64,000 nucleotides of DNA from NCBI RefSeq assembly GCF_003330725.1, contig NZ_CP030843.1:124001-188000 (forward strand), written 5' to 3'. A model generated the notes under the pieces. That model searched no databases and was not told the origin of the DNA. It was given only the letters and a program-made list of their open reading frames with translations. Positions 55,208-63,746 of the stretch are shown here, piece by piece. How positions within the stretch are numbered: the stretch's first letter is position 1; every line of letters begins with the position of its first letter. The stretch comes from Acidisarcina polymorpha. Lineage in GTDB: Bacteria > Acidobacteriota > Terriglobia > Terriglobales > Acidobacteriaceae. The translations under genes and the position numbers were made by a program.

Positions 55208-55609
55208 TTAGACTAACTTGCTCAGGATTTGCGAGGCCATGCCACCAAATCCACTCTGGGGAGGTGCATTTTGTCCTCCTTGCGTGAAATGGGCGATCAC
55301 CATGGGAAGCACGGTGGCCATGGCGGTCTGAGCCACTTGGGGCGAAACTCCAGACTTTTCAGCAACGCGCTCTATCAACCCTGTTCCTCCCAACCCTTGC
55401 TGAACCTGTTCCGGGGTTGCCGTAGGCTGCTCCCCGGTGGCCCAGCCCTGAACATGATCTTCCATGCCCTGCTGCTTAAAATTGTCCAGGAGTCCGGCCA
55501 AACCACCCGGATGTTCGTCGAGCGCCTGCATCAAGCCGCTCGCCACCTTGGACCGTGTTCCGCCAGCTTGCTCCCCGGCCATACCCTCAATCGAATCTAG
55601 AAGTCCCAT
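55208..55609 (-). CDS. YidB/DUF937-family protein
   Basis: From ATG 55609, 133 residues: MGLLDSIEGMAGEQAGGTRS, LDEHPGGLAGLLDNFKQQGM, GWATGEQPTATPEQVQQGLG and VSPQVAQTAMATVLPMVIAH fit DUF937/YidB, with Gly-rich tail. Function in this family is unknown. Same strand as the YsnF cluster upstream. Confidence 0.88.
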   Translation of the reverse strand: MGLLDSIEGMAGEQAGGTRSKVASGLMQALDEHPGGLAGLLDNFKQQGMEDHVQGWATGEQPTATPEQVQQGLGGTGLIERVAEKSGVSPQVAQTAMATVLPMVIAHFTQGGQNAPPQSGFGGMASQILSKLV

Positions 55610-55658
55610 CGTTATTCCTCCGGTTGTTCGATGCATCCAGTGGCAAAGCCGCCGGCAA

Positions 55659-56243
55659 CTAGCTGTCCCGCTCATCCTGCTGCAGATCTTTGTTCTGTAA
55701 CCCGGAACGTTCCACAATTACATCCTCGACATGGATCTTGACTACTTGAGGATTTCGGGTGGTGACGGTCTGTCTGGTTACCCGGACTTCTTCACGCAGC
55801 AGCAGTTTTTTGTGCACGACCACAACCTCTTCCACGACCGGATAGATAGTGGTCTCGCCCTCCTGACGGACTTGAGGCGCGGTTGCGATCTCTAGGCTCA
55901 AAGGCACGCGTTCAATGGCGTACGTGGTGGCGGCCAGAGGCTCATCGACAAGGACCTCGCGCTCCTCGACCACCTTCTGCAATCGAACTGTTCCGGTAAC
56001 CACCTCTCGTTTCTGAATATCAAGTTCCTCTTCCATGACCGGAATAACCAGACCCTCCGCCTGCGAGGATGAAGTGGGCTGGGGAACAATGGCGGCGCTG
56101 AGATAAGAAAGGAGCACGCTGGTTGGAAGACGGATGACCTCGCCGCTCTCAAGCGTGAGCACGGTTTCAGGACTGGCTGGATCGAGTCTGCCGAAGACGG
56201 TGCCCAGACTCGTCGCAGCATGGGGTGGAAAAGAAGCACTCAT
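55659..56243 (-). CDS. YsnF/AvaK-domain (DUF2382) protein
   Basis: A 194-residue protein. The C-terminal half has the YsnF/AvaK repeat pattern (LVIPVMEEELDIQKREVVTG, VRLQKVVEEREVLVDEPL, IYPVVEEVVVVHKKLLLREE, VRVTRQTVTTRNPQVV). The first about 60 residues (VFGRLDPASPETVLTLESGE) look like a small beta-barrel, PRC-like. One of three DUF2382 proteins here; family is stress-linked, mechanism unknown. Confidence 0.85.
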   Translation of the reverse strand: MSASFPPHAATSLGTVFGRLDPASPETVLTLESGEVIRLPTSVLLSYLSAAIVPQPTSSSQAEGLVIPVMEEELDIQKREVVTGTVRLQKVVEEREVLVDEPLAATTYAIERVPLSLEIATAPQVRQEGETTIYPVVEEVVVVHKKLLLREEVRVTRQTVTTRNPQVVKIHVEDVIVERSGLQNKDLQQDERDS

Positions 56244-56300
56244 TCACAACTCCGCATTTAAAGGTAAAAGGGCGGAGCGAAATCGCTCTGCCCTTCTAGG

Positions 56301-57089
56301 TTATCGATCGTACTTGGTTGTAGTTTCAGTTCCCGGAATGTGTTCGACGTCGACCTCGGTACGCCGGACCGTATCCCGAACCGCTTCCGTATGTTCCGTG
56401 CTCTCCTTGCCGACGAGCACTTCTTCGACGACACGGCTGGTCTTGCCCACTACAGCTTCTTCCGCCGTTTCAGTGAGCTCAATGACATCGCCGTTGACAT
56501 TGCTGAAATCCGCAGCTGTTGCAGCTCTATTGACTGGCCGCCGCGACACAACGACATGTTCTTCACGGAGAGCCACTTCAGCCTCAACCGGCCGTTCGGT
56601 AACACGCGAGTACACCCGTACGCCGCCGCGCTCCACCTCCCGCTTGCCGACCACCAGCTGCTCTTCGACGATAGGGATCGCAGTGAGTTCCTCGCTATCA
56701 GCGACGCTTGAGGTTCTCGCAAGCCCACCGCCAGCAGCGCTTTCATCCACGTGGCGGGCGCCATGTTCTTCTAGAAGCTCAGCAACTTCGTCCGCTTCCT
56801 CGTCTTCTTCAACCGTCACGGCCACCAGGGCGCCGCCTTCAGTCACGCTCTTCTCGTAATAAGCCTGTTCCTTGTCATCCCCGCCGCCCAAAGAATGAAA
56901 GAAACTGCTGATCTTCTCGCCGATGTTCTTCCCGGCGGCTTGAATGCTGGACGACGAGGTTGTGGGACTGCCTTCATCATTCGCCATCACTTCGATGTTC
57001 TGCGCGCTCAACCCGGTCTCAATCAAGGCCTGCTTCACGCTTTCCGCTTTGCCGAAATTTGCAAACACTCCAACGACTGTCTTCGCCAT
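56301..57089 (-). CDS. YflT-like plus YsnF/AvaK (DUF2382) stress protein
   Basis: A 262-residue protein. N-terminal alpha/beta stress domain (TVVGVFANFGKAESVKQALI, VTEGGALVAVTVEEDEEADE) followed by the YsnF/AvaK domain (AIPIVEEQLVVGKREVERGG, VYSRVTERPVEAEVALREEH, VVGKTSRVVEEVLVGKESTE). It shares architecture with the gene at 57664-58410, from which it probably arose by duplication. Confidence 0.9.
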   Translation of the reverse strand: MAKTVVGVFANFGKAESVKQALIETGLSAQNIEVMANDEGSPTTSSSSIQAAGKNIGEKISSFFHSLGGGDDKEQAYYEKSVTEGGALVAVTVEEDEEADEVAELLEEHGARHVDESAAGGGLARTSSVADSEELTAIPIVEEQLVVGKREVERGGVRVYSRVTERPVEAEVALREEHVVVSRRPVNRAATAADFSNVNGDVIELTETAEEAVVGKTSRVVEEVLVGKESTEHTEAVRDTVRRTEVDVEHIPGTETTTKYDR

Positions 57090-57125
57090 AAGATCTCCTT
57101 TGAAAGATGAACTTCGTGATATGGT

Positions 57126-57632
57126 TTACTGCTGCTGAAAGAGCTCGACCCGGCGATTGTCAGCCTTGCCGCTTTCCGTAGAGTTCGGGGCGACGGGTTT
57201 CACTTGTCCAAATCCGGCTCCCGTCAACCGCGATTGCGGTATCCCCTGTCCAACGAGGAACTTTTCGACAGCCGCGGTTCGCTGCTGCGATAAAGCATCA
57301 TTGTGCTCTGGGTTGCCCGTACTGTCGGTAAATCCCTCGACGCGGAGGTGGAGGTTTGGCTGCTGCTTCATCGCAGCCGCCGCCTGAGTGAGCGTTGCCT
57401 GCGCTGCCGGGGTCAAGGCTGCGCTATCCGTATCGAAGTGAATGGCATCGAGATTCGGTGGGGTGACGGGAGCTGTGACGACTGGTTCCTGGGTGGTGGC
57501 CACCGGCTCATCATGGTGACGGGTGAAGTAGTAAGCGAGGATTGCTAGCAAGAGAAGAAGAGGCAAAAGCCAGTACCAGAGTGGCATAGCTTTTTTCTTT
57601 TCTTCGTAAACTTTGACGCGTTCTGTCGGCAT
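57126..57632 (-). CDS. OmpA-family protein with N-terminal membrane anchor
   Basis: From ATG 57632, 168 residues: one N-terminal helix (PLWYWLLPLLLLLAILAYYF), a Pro/Thr linker, then an OmpA-C peptidoglycan-binding domain (IHFDTDSAALTPAAQATLTQ, LRVEGFTDSTGNPEHNDALS, QQRTAAVEKFLVGQGI, GKADNRRVELFQQ). It ties the inner membrane to peptidoglycan and lies between two YsnF genes, so it is likely part of the same envelope-stress set. Confidence 0.92.
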   Translation of the reverse strand: MPTERVKVYEEKKKAMPLWYWLLPLLLLLAILAYYFTRHHDEPVATTQEPVVTAPVTPPNLDAIHFDTDSAALTPAAQATLTQAAAAMKQQPNLHLRVEGFTDSTGNPEHNDALSQQRTAAVEKFLVGQGIPQSRLTGAGFGQVKPVAPNSTESGKADNRRVELFQQQ

Positions 57633-57663
57633 GTCGGATCTCCCTGAGACGATTTCCGTGAGC

Positions 57664-58410
57664 TTACATACTGCGTGGATCCGAGCTGCGATCTGTTCCG
57701 AGTCGCTCAACCTCGACCTCGGTCTTTCGGAGGGTGTCGCGAACGCGCTCGGTGCGCTCGGTCGTCTGTTTTCCTACCAGGACCTCTTCCACGACATGGG
57801 CCATTTTGCCAACAACAGGCACTTCCGCCATCCCGGTCAGTTCGATCGTTCCTTGGGTTTTGTAGTCCGCTTCCGTTGCCGGCCGATTGACGGTACGATG
57901 CTCGACCACGACATGCTCTTCGCGGAGGTCTACCGTGTGGGCGACTGGCGTCTCGACAGTATGTCGAAAGACGCGCACGCCCCCACGCTCGACTTCGCGT
58001 TTGCCGACGATCAAGTTTTCCTCAATCACGGGAACGACCGCAGCTCCAGTGCCGGGCAGAATAGCCGCAGTTGGCGCTACTACTTTCTCATCGATCTGAG
58101 AGGCGGCGTGCTTGCGAAAAACGGCTTCGATCTTGTCGGTCAAGGATTCTCCTGCCGCAACTCCGACAACGGTACCGCCGTCATTAAGGCCGGTGGTGAG
58201 CATTCGCATGTCGCTGTCCGGAACCTTTAGCTCAGCAAAGAAGATCTGGTTTGTTGCATCGCTGCCCTCGTTGCGCGCCGTTGCTCCGCCCATCACGGAG
58301 ATGGCGCTTTGTGGCACACCGGCCTCTAAGAGATCGCGCACGGCTGCTCGCGCATTGTCATTGTTGTGAAACAGGCACACTAGAGTTGTCTTTTCGGGGA
58401 TTTCTGCCAT
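57664..58410 (-). CDS. YflT-like plus YsnF/AvaK (DUF2382) stress protein
   Basis: From ATG 58410, 248 residues. N-terminal stress domain (TTLVCLFHNNDNARAAVRDL, LNDGGTVVGVAAGESLTDKI), then YsnF/AvaK (VVPVIEENLIVGKREVERGG, VRVFRHTVETPVAHTVDLRE, VGKMAHVVEEVLVGKQTTER). Thirty-one bases from the OmpA gene; probable first gene of the operon 58410-55208. Confidence 0.9.
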   Translation of the reverse strand: MAEIPEKTTLVCLFHNNDNARAAVRDLLEAGVPQSAISVMGGATARNEGSDATNQIFFAELKVPDSDMRMLTTGLNDGGTVVGVAAGESLTDKIEAVFRKHAASQIDEKVVAPTAAILPGTGAAVVPVIEENLIVGKREVERGGVRVFRHTVETPVAHTVDLREEHVVVEHRTVNRPATEADYKTQGTIELTGMAEVPVVGKMAHVVEEVLVGKQTTERTERVRDTLRKTEVEVERLGTDRSSDPRSM

Positions 58411-58544
58411 ATCTGCTCCTGGATGCAATTGCACCTTTTCTGATGAATGGGGGACCTATCCTCAGGCTGCGAATGCGCAGGAAAGGATTATTACTAAGGA
58501 ATTTGAGCGGAGATTACCTGTGGAAGATCAAAGAAGGTGGAATT

Positions 58545-58679
58545 ATGGCGTTCGGTTCGATTCCTTCGGCTCATCTTCCCGTGTACACGGTAAGAAGCAG
58601 AACCCTGGATAAGGTTGCTAAAATCGTCACCTCGACGGCACTTGCGAGCTCTGACTTATATCTCTCCAAGAAAGAGTGA
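58545..58679 (+). CDS. Short protein, 44 aa, hypothetical
   Basis: ATG 58545 preceded by AAGGTGG; reads MAFGSIPSAHLPVYTVRSRT, LDKVAKIVTSTALASSDLYL. A strong hairpin terminator begins six bases after the stop, which supports a real transcript. Function unknown. Confidence 0.5.
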   Translation: MAFGSIPSAHLPVYTVRSRTLDKVAKIVTSTALASSDLYLSKKE

Positions 58680-58684
58680 CTTCG

Positions 58685-58717
58685 CGGCAGGGAGGGCGAA
58701 AAAGCCCCTCCCTGCCG
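58685..58717. terminator. Strong hairpin terminator
   Basis: CGGCAGGGAGG...CCTCCCTGCCG: an almost perfect stem of about 12 base pairs with a GAAAAA loop region, followed by ACTTTTG on the plus strand. It ends the 44-residue gene. Confidence 0.8.
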
Positions 58718-58733
58718 ACTTTTGCCTGTCTCT

Positions 58734-59048
58734 CTACGCCGATTTCCTCGCGACGACGCCGAATACATCCCTTTCTTTGGAAGTGTCCTCGTCAGGCAGA
58801 GTCGTTCGCAAGAGCCACTCTTTAACCTTGTCTGCCCAAGGCGGCTTTCTCCCGTAGTGCCGCTCGCACCACTTCACCATTCCCGGATCGAGCCATCGGC
58901 ATATATCATATTTGCTGCTGTCAGGCTGGCGTTTAGGGTCATAACTCCCGCTTCGGCAAATTCTTGAACGGATATTTATTCCGCCCGCACGACCAAAACT
59001 TCTTGAACAAATGGCGAGTTTAGTCCCTCTAAATTGCGCACGGCGCAC
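58734..59048 (-). CDS. Hypothetical protein, uncertain
   Basis: A 104-codon frame downstream of, and overlapping, the CheY-like gene. The C-terminal 55 residues (YDICRWLDPGMVKWCERHYG, RKPPWADKVKEWLL) look protein-like, the N-terminus is basic and probably antisense-like overlap. Start uncertain. Confidence 0.4.
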   Translation of the reverse strand: MRRAQFRGTKLAICSRSFGRAGGINIRSRICRSGSYDPKRQPDSSKYDICRWLDPGMVKWCERHYGRKPPWADKVKEWLLRTTLPDEDTSKERDVFGVVARKSA

Positions 59049-59398
59049 AATAGGTCAGCCGGATGGACAGGTTTGGTAAGGAGGGTGAAGTCATGTCCCT
59101 TCGCGCGAGCTTCAATGAGCAAATCAGCCGTAGCCGCTTGTCCAGAGAACAACAATATTTTGCACTTAGGCGCTGCCGCTCTTATCTGGATGGCCAGGTC
59201 GACACCTGTGATTTCGGGCATTATTACGTCGGAGATCAGCAGATCCGGCGGTTCACTTTTTGCCGCCTCCAGCGCTTTTATGGGATTGGTGAATGCATCT
59301 GCCGCAAATCCGCTTCGGGACAAGATGATCGCTAAAGTTGAGGAGATTGCGAACTCGTCATCCACGACGAAGACGCGAAACCTCTGCGATTCGGACAT
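58976..59398 (-). CDS. CheY-like response regulator
   Basis: From ATG 59398, 140 residues, a single receiver domain with full catalytic set: FVVDDEFAISSTLAIILSRS (acidic pair), DLLISDVIMPEITGVDLAIQ (phospho-acceptor Asp), KILLFSGQAAT (Ser/Thr) and FTLLTKPVHP (Lys). No output domain. Partner kinase not in the window. Confidence 0.9.
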   Translation of the reverse strand: MSESQRFRVFVVDDEFAISSTLAIILSRSGFAADAFTNPIKALEAAKSEPPDLLISDVIMPEITGVDLAIQIRAAAPKCKILLFSGQAATADLLIEARAKGHDFTLLTKPVHPADLLCAVRNLEGLNSPFVQEVLVVRAE

Positions 59399-59670
59399 AT
59401 AGACCTCGTTCAGCAAAACTGTTCGTTTCGCTTGGTTGGGTAGAAAGCGTTATCCGCCTCTCACAACTCAGGTTCGTGAGGTCTGATCGCAGGAACGCGG
59501 TCAAGGAAGATACGTTATTAGGCTCGATTCTCGGCACATTGTCCAGAAAAAGGTGCTACAGCCCATATATATCAACATATTCGCCGAATAGTGTTCACGA
59601 GCCCACCACACTTCAGGCAGGTGAGCCATTCAGTACAGACTTCGTCCTCGACTTGCATCAAGATGATGGA

Positions 59671-59850
59671 ATGCTAAAGAAAAGGAAAGAACCTACGGCA
59701 AGGGAAAAGGCGACCCTTCTAAGCGTTATGAAGGAAATGGACGAGCCGCGATTAGCGGAGTCTGTCCGCAAAGAATTGATCGGAGCGGAGGAATTCCGAA
59801 CTTTCGTTCCCGTCAAAACACCTGCGCTCAGTCATGCAAAACGACATTGA
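59671..59850 (+). CDS. Small hypothetical protein, uncertain
   Basis: A 59-residue basic frame (MLKKRKEPTAREKATLLSVM, KEMDEPRLAESVRKELIGAE) with no clear SD. A terminator hairpin follows at 60011 on the same strand, giving modest support. Confidence 0.35.
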   Translation: MLKKRKEPTAREKATLLSVMKEMDEPRLAESVRKELIGAEEFRTFVPVKTPALSHAKRH

Positions 59851-60010
59851 GTAAGCGCTCCGAACTCAGTGCAGCCCCTATCACTAAAACTGTCATTTCT
59901 AGCTTTTCAGTTCGTTTTGAGGTGGTGCTAAGTACGGCACGTGAGCAGTATTGCTCAGCCCCCGCCATCTTCTGGCCAATGATTGTTTAACACCTCGGCG
60001 AAGTGAATCT

Positions 60011-60044
60011 AAGAAAACAAGGCTCCTCCCGGAGCCGTTTTCTT
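60011..60044 (+). terminator. Rho-independent terminator, broken in copy A
   Basis: AAGAAAAC AA GGCTCC / TCCC / GGAGCC GTTTTCTT: a 14-base-pair stem with a two-base bulge and a T-rich descending arm. The duplicated copy at 46239 begins in the loop and carries only the descending arm. Confidence 0.85.
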
Positions 60045-60499
60045 GTGCCTGTAGATTGAAACTGATTCATGAACAGATAGCACTGACCAACCGAACCACT
60101 AAGCTGCTTTAAAGTTAAAAAGTCTCGCTCAAGAGCCATAACCCTAGGTTTTGTACCCGGTCACTATGCCCCAAAGTCTCAGGTACGATGGCCTTCTGTT
60201 CCGGTCTGGTTTGGAACGTGGATTGGGCTGAGTGTCAACGCATCCCCGAGCAAGCGTCTTAGTACTCCGATCAAATGATTCGGCTGGGAATCGATTATTT
60301 CCGATGGATAAACGTTATCCGTATCCATTCTGTTCTCGATCTTAAGGACCAGAAGATGTGGATACCTCTCCCGAAGCCTCTGGTCAAGGCCTTTTTGTTC
60401 GATGGTAGAATTCCGCCTATCAAGATGAGATCAAAGTGCTCCGTTTCAAGCAGTGCCAAGGCGGCGTTATCCGAATCAACGGCTGCCACCTCATAGCCG
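60029..60499. repeat. 471-bp near-identical repeat, copy C
   Basis: Differs from 46239-46709 only at 60264. Copy C continues homologous to copy B up to about 60537, which copy A does not, and has the complete terminator at its left edge. It is therefore the likely donor. Confidence 0.93.
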
Positions 60500-60537
60500 G
60501 CGTTGTTAAGCAACGCCACTCGAGTGGTCTGCAGGGG
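60295..60537 (-). pseudogene. Degenerate receiver-domain gene fragment (copy C)
   Basis: LQTTRVALLNNAGYEVAAVD, SDNAALALLETEHFDLILIG then the same one-base deletion (TTCCGCC at 60411-60417) as copy A. Its 5' end is cut and fused to the DUF1501 fragment. Confidence 0.85.
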
Positions 60538-60790
60538 CCCGCCGAGAGCGAGAGTGGGCATGGTTCCGGAGACTCTTCCGCCTTTCGCCGCGCCCCAAGC
60601 ACGAAGAGATTGCTTCCCCAGGCGTGATCGCTTCCCGTTGTTCCCATTGGGTTGAAAGGCGCGGTTGAAGTCCGACATGGTGAACGTCGTCACTTGGTTC
60701 GCCACTCCTAGCTCCTGGGTGGCCGCGTAGAAAGCTCCAATCGCCGGGCTGATCACGGGTTCCTTGGCCATCGCCAAGCGTTGTGGTGTC
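60538..60790 (-). pseudogene. DUF1501-family protein fragment
   Basis: ISPAIGAFYAATQELGVANQ, VTTFTMSDFNRAFQPNGNNG, then in the next frame GSDHAWGSNLFVLGA and back to GGRVSGTMPTLALGGP. These are the C-terminal blocks of DUF1501 (TFTxSDFGRTFQ, DHAWG, YPTLALGG). Two small frame breaks and both ends missing. Confidence 0.75.
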
Positions 60791-60986
60791 CACAGTGAGG
60801 AGTTCGACCTCGATGGCGGAACTGAATGTGAGATTCCCCGGCCTCGACACCGCGACCGCGGACGACGTGAAGAGAGCGATTGACAAAGTTGTCGCCGATC
60901 CATCGACCGTCTCCGCAGCTCAAAGCAAGACTGTGAAGCCAGGAATGCGCACCGACGAGGTGAAGAAGTCCCTCGGCGACCCTTGA
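60783..60986 (+). pseudogene. Short fragment ending in a BamE-like motif
   Basis: MAELNVRFPGLDTATADDVK, RAIDKVVADPSTVSAAQSKT, VKPGMRTDEVKKSLGDP. GM-x2-DEV-x3-LG-P is the BamE/SmpA-like loop motif. It stops at once after this motif, so the domain is cut. Frame and start uncertain. Confidence 0.4.
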
Positions 60987-61287
60987 GCATCCTCATCGTG
61001 GATGACGGACGGCAAAGAAACAAACACAAGCGATTTTAGGGAATGCCTGGTGAGAATGTGGTGCGAGATCACCGATCCTCCATACGAATGTCCCACGAGC
61101 ACAAAGGGGCCGTTGAGGGTTGCAAGGATTGAAGACAGGTACTCCGCGCCAGCTTGGAGGCCGCGCAGTGGCAAAGCGGTGCAATCGTGGTGTAACCCTT
61201 GCGCTGTAATTGCCGGGCAACAAGACTCCACAGGGAAGCGTCAGTAATCGCACCATGAACAAGTACGATGATTGGTTGGGAGTTCAT
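60985..61287 (-). pseudogene. Alpha/beta hydrolase, frameshifted and truncated
   Basis: MNSQPIIVLVHGAITDASLW (oxyanion HG) and LVARQLQRKGYTTIAP in one frame; after a shift near 61165, LRGLQAGAEYLSSILATLNG, FVLVGHSYGGSVISH (nucleophile GHSYGG) in another. The second half with the Asp and His is gone; the frame runs into unrelated sequence near 60990. Confidence 0.8.
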
Positions 61288-61364
61288 GAGTGGGCGGCTT
61301 AGGCCCATTGCGTCTTTCCAGCGATGCTCTTTGAACGAGCATCGAACAGATGGGACGATCTCCT

Positions 61365-61919
61365 TTACGCCTCCGGATTCCAGGATTGCTCCTGGAACTG
61401 TGGTTCCAGCGGTGGGTTGGCGACGGTCGCGGCGTAGTTCGTGATGGTTGAAGCAGCAATGATTGTCAAGATCTCCAGGATGTGTTCTTGCTTGAAGCCG
61501 GCATCCAGGAAGGTTTGCATCTCTGCAGCAGAGATGTGTCCACGCTTCTCGATGAACTGGCGTGCGAGGACGGAAAGAGCTGCGTGTCTTGGTTGACTTG
61601 GCAGTCGACGCTCCCGGATGGCCTTAACGTCTTCGTTCGACACGTGATTCCGGAGGGCCAAGGTGCTGTGAAAGGCAACAGCCCAGGCGGAGGCATTGGC
61701 AACCGCGTCCGTAAGCAGGACGACCTGTATCTCGTCTTCGGCGAAACTGCCACTGTGCACATTTGCAAAAACGGCAGCAAAGGCCTTCATCAAGACAGGA
61801 GAGTTCGCAATCGCGCCCGCGACGTTGGGGATAAAACCGAACCCGTCCTGCAACTGCTGCAGGGCAGGCTTCGACGCTGCAGGGGCAGAGCTGGGTGTAT
61901 GAATGGGAAAGGTATGCAT
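61365..61919 (-). CDS. AhpD/carboxymuconolactone-decarboxylase-like protein
   Basis: From ATG 61919 (AGGAG five bases upstream), 184 residues: LQDGFGFIPNVAGAIANSPV, AEDEIQVVLLTDAVANASAW, HSTLALRNHVSNEDVKAIRE and AGFKQEHILEILTIIAAST fit the AhpD-like fold. The redox C-x2-C pair usual before the conserved His is absent (NASAWAVAFH), so peroxidase chemistry is unlikely. Adjacent to an NmrA-like gene on the same strand with a 42-base gap; probable operon. Confidence 0.83.
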   Translation of the reverse strand: MHTFPIHTPSSAPAASKPALQQLQDGFGFIPNVAGAIANSPVLMKAFAAVFANVHSGSFAEDEIQVVLLTDAVANASAWAVAFHSTLALRNHVSNEDVKAIRERRLPSQPRHAALSVLARQFIEKRGHISAAEMQTFLDAGFKQEHILEILTIIAASTITNYAATVANPPLEPQFQEQSWNPEA

Positions 61920-61961
61920 GGATACTCCTTGAGTTGACAAAATCCTGACCGGATCAACAGG

Positions 61962-62831
61962 TTATTCGGACTTTTCTGCGAGAGCAGTTACGGTGGGAAT
62001 TAGGTCGATCCCGCCTTTGGCCTGTTCCGTCCCAGGAACACCGAAGTGGATCCAACCGCTGTTCAGACTGTCGACCATCTCTATATAGGCACCGGAGCGA
62101 TCGCCAGGCATGCCGTTCTGGGCTAGTGTGTCGACCCACTGTTCCCGAGGCACGGCGACCGCAGTGACGGGCCGACCCGTCGCCGCTGCAAGCGCGGCAG
62201 CTGCGTCCTCGCTCGAGTAAGAAGCGGGGCCGGAGATTTCAATAAATCGATTACGATGCCAGGACTGCAGCAGTGTTTGCGCACCTATGACGCCGACATC
62301 CTTTGTGGCAACCATCGCGTAAGGACGCTTGAGCGGCTGATAGAAGGAGAAATAATTGCCAGAGGAACGAGCACCGGAGAGGCTGTACACAAGGTTCTCC
62401 ATAAACCAGGCGGGGCGAAGAAACGCACCGGGAACCCCTGTGTCTGCCAGCTCCTGTTCGAGAATGCGATTTGGAGTGATCAAACCGAGACCTGAGGGCT
62501 GCTCAGCACCCCAGGAAGAAAGAAAGACAGCCCTGGGCGGCTTGGCTGCGATGATCGCCTTCTTGATGGCCGCGATGCGGGCCACGCTATCCGGAAAGCC
62601 GGGCTCAGGAACCATGTTTGGCGGGATCATGATGAAAACGCCTTCGACTCCGCGGAAGGCTTCGATTAGGAGATCGTCGTAGTTCGAGGGGACGACTTCG
62701 ACGCCTCGACCCTGCCACGCCTGCGCTTTAGAAAGATCGCGGACGATACCACGAACCTGTTCTCCGTGCTGCAGAAGCGTATCTGCGACTGCTCCGCCTA
62801 CATTACCGGTGATTCCCATCACTGCAAACAT
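61962..62831 (-). CDS. NmrA-like NAD(P)-binding protein
   Basis: From ATG 62831 with AGGAGG upstream, 289 residues: FAVMGITGNVGGAVADTLLQ (Rossmann GxTGxxG), GVFIMIPPNMVPEPGF, AVFLSSWGAEQPSGLGLITP, NRILEQELADTGVPGAFLRP, AWFMENL. Atypical SDR of the NmrA/quinone-oxidoreductase-like group. Operon with the AhpD-like gene. Confidence 0.9.
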   Translation of the reverse strand: MFAVMGITGNVGGAVADTLLQHGEQVRGIVRDLSKAQAWQGRGVEVVPSNYDDLLIEAFRGVEGVFIMIPPNMVPEPGFPDSVARIAAIKKAIIAAKPPRAVFLSSWGAEQPSGLGLITPNRILEQELADTGVPGAFLRPAWFMENLVYSLSGARSSGNYFSFYQPLKRPYAMVATKDVGVIGAQTLLQSWHRNRFIEISGPASYSSEDAAAALAAATGRPVTAVAVPREQWVDTLAQNGMPGDRSGAYIEMVDSLNSGWIHFGVPGTEQAKGGIDLIPTVTALAEKSE

Positions 62832-62909
62832 GTGTGCCTCCTTGGGGTTGATGTTGGATGACTTACAAGCCCTGGCGGTGATCGCATTCCGATGCACGAC
62901 CTCGGCCGC

Positions 62910-63685
62910 TTACTTTGCGTAGATTTCGTTCGAATTTGAGTCCTGCCAACCTTTGCCCTGATACTCCAGCAGATATGCAGTCTTCTCGGCTGCTTCCCGC
63001 CCGTAGTAGCGCTCTATGACTCGAATCGCGAGATCGATGCCGGACGAGAGCCCGCCTGCGCTGGCGAGATTGCCGTCTTCCACGAACCTGGCTCCGCGCT
63101 TCAGGTGGATATCGGGGTACCGCGCCTCAAATCGTGCATATGCGTTATGGAAGGTGGTGGCGGATCTTCCGGCCAACAAGCCTGTATCGGCCAGAACGAA
63201 AGCACCGACGCAGACCGCCATGGTGACATCGGTTGCCCTGGTGACGGATCGAATCCACGCCAGCATGGCTTCGTTCGCTCCGCCCTGTGCGGGGATGACG
63301 ACGACCTTGGGTGGCGGCGCGGTTTCGAAGGTGTAGTTGGGAATGATCTTCATCCCGCCGCTTGCAGTAATCGGCTCAAGAGTCTCAGCGACGGTATAGG
63401 TTTCGAATACCTTTCCTTGATGGCCGGGAAGATCGGCGGAGTTGAAGACCTCCCACGGTCCACAGAAATCAATGATCACTACACCCTGGGAGATAGGAAA
63501 GGCTACCGGTATAACCCGCACTGCGGTAGGGTTAGCGGATTTGATCTGTCTTTCAGTTGATGTTCGGGTGCGCCGCTGCCAGGGTCCGTGCTCGTCGCAG
63601 CTAACACTGTCTCCGTTGGGAGTGACGAGATAACCGGGCCATGACCGAAGGCCGCAGAGCGTGGGAGCAACGTTCGCCTATTCAT
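62910..63685 (-). pseudogene. DJ-1/PfpI-family protein, Tat signal out of frame
   Basis: The 62910-63521 frame holds a DJ-1/PfpI domain: IPVAFPISQGVVIIDFCGPW, EVFNSADL, VVVIPAQGGANEAML, VTMAVCVGAFVLADTGLLAG (nucleophile Cys). Directly upstream in another frame is a Tat-type signal (MNRRTLLPRSAAFGHG to 63685). Relatives are single exported proteins, so a one-base shift near 63515 has separated signal from domain. Without it, the domain could only be made in the cytoplasm from ATG 63521, which lacks an SD. Confidence 0.78.
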
Positions 63686-63746
63686 AGGTATGAGTCTGCG
63701 CCCGTGCTAGGATGGCGTAAAGGACGTTGTTCCCTCTAATTGCGCC

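Noticed and set aside
60295-61029. 244-codon minus-strand frame as one protein
   Set aside because: It is a chance fusion of the receiver fragment, the DUF1501 fragment and antisense of the BamE-like fragment, in frames that do not match the families throughout.
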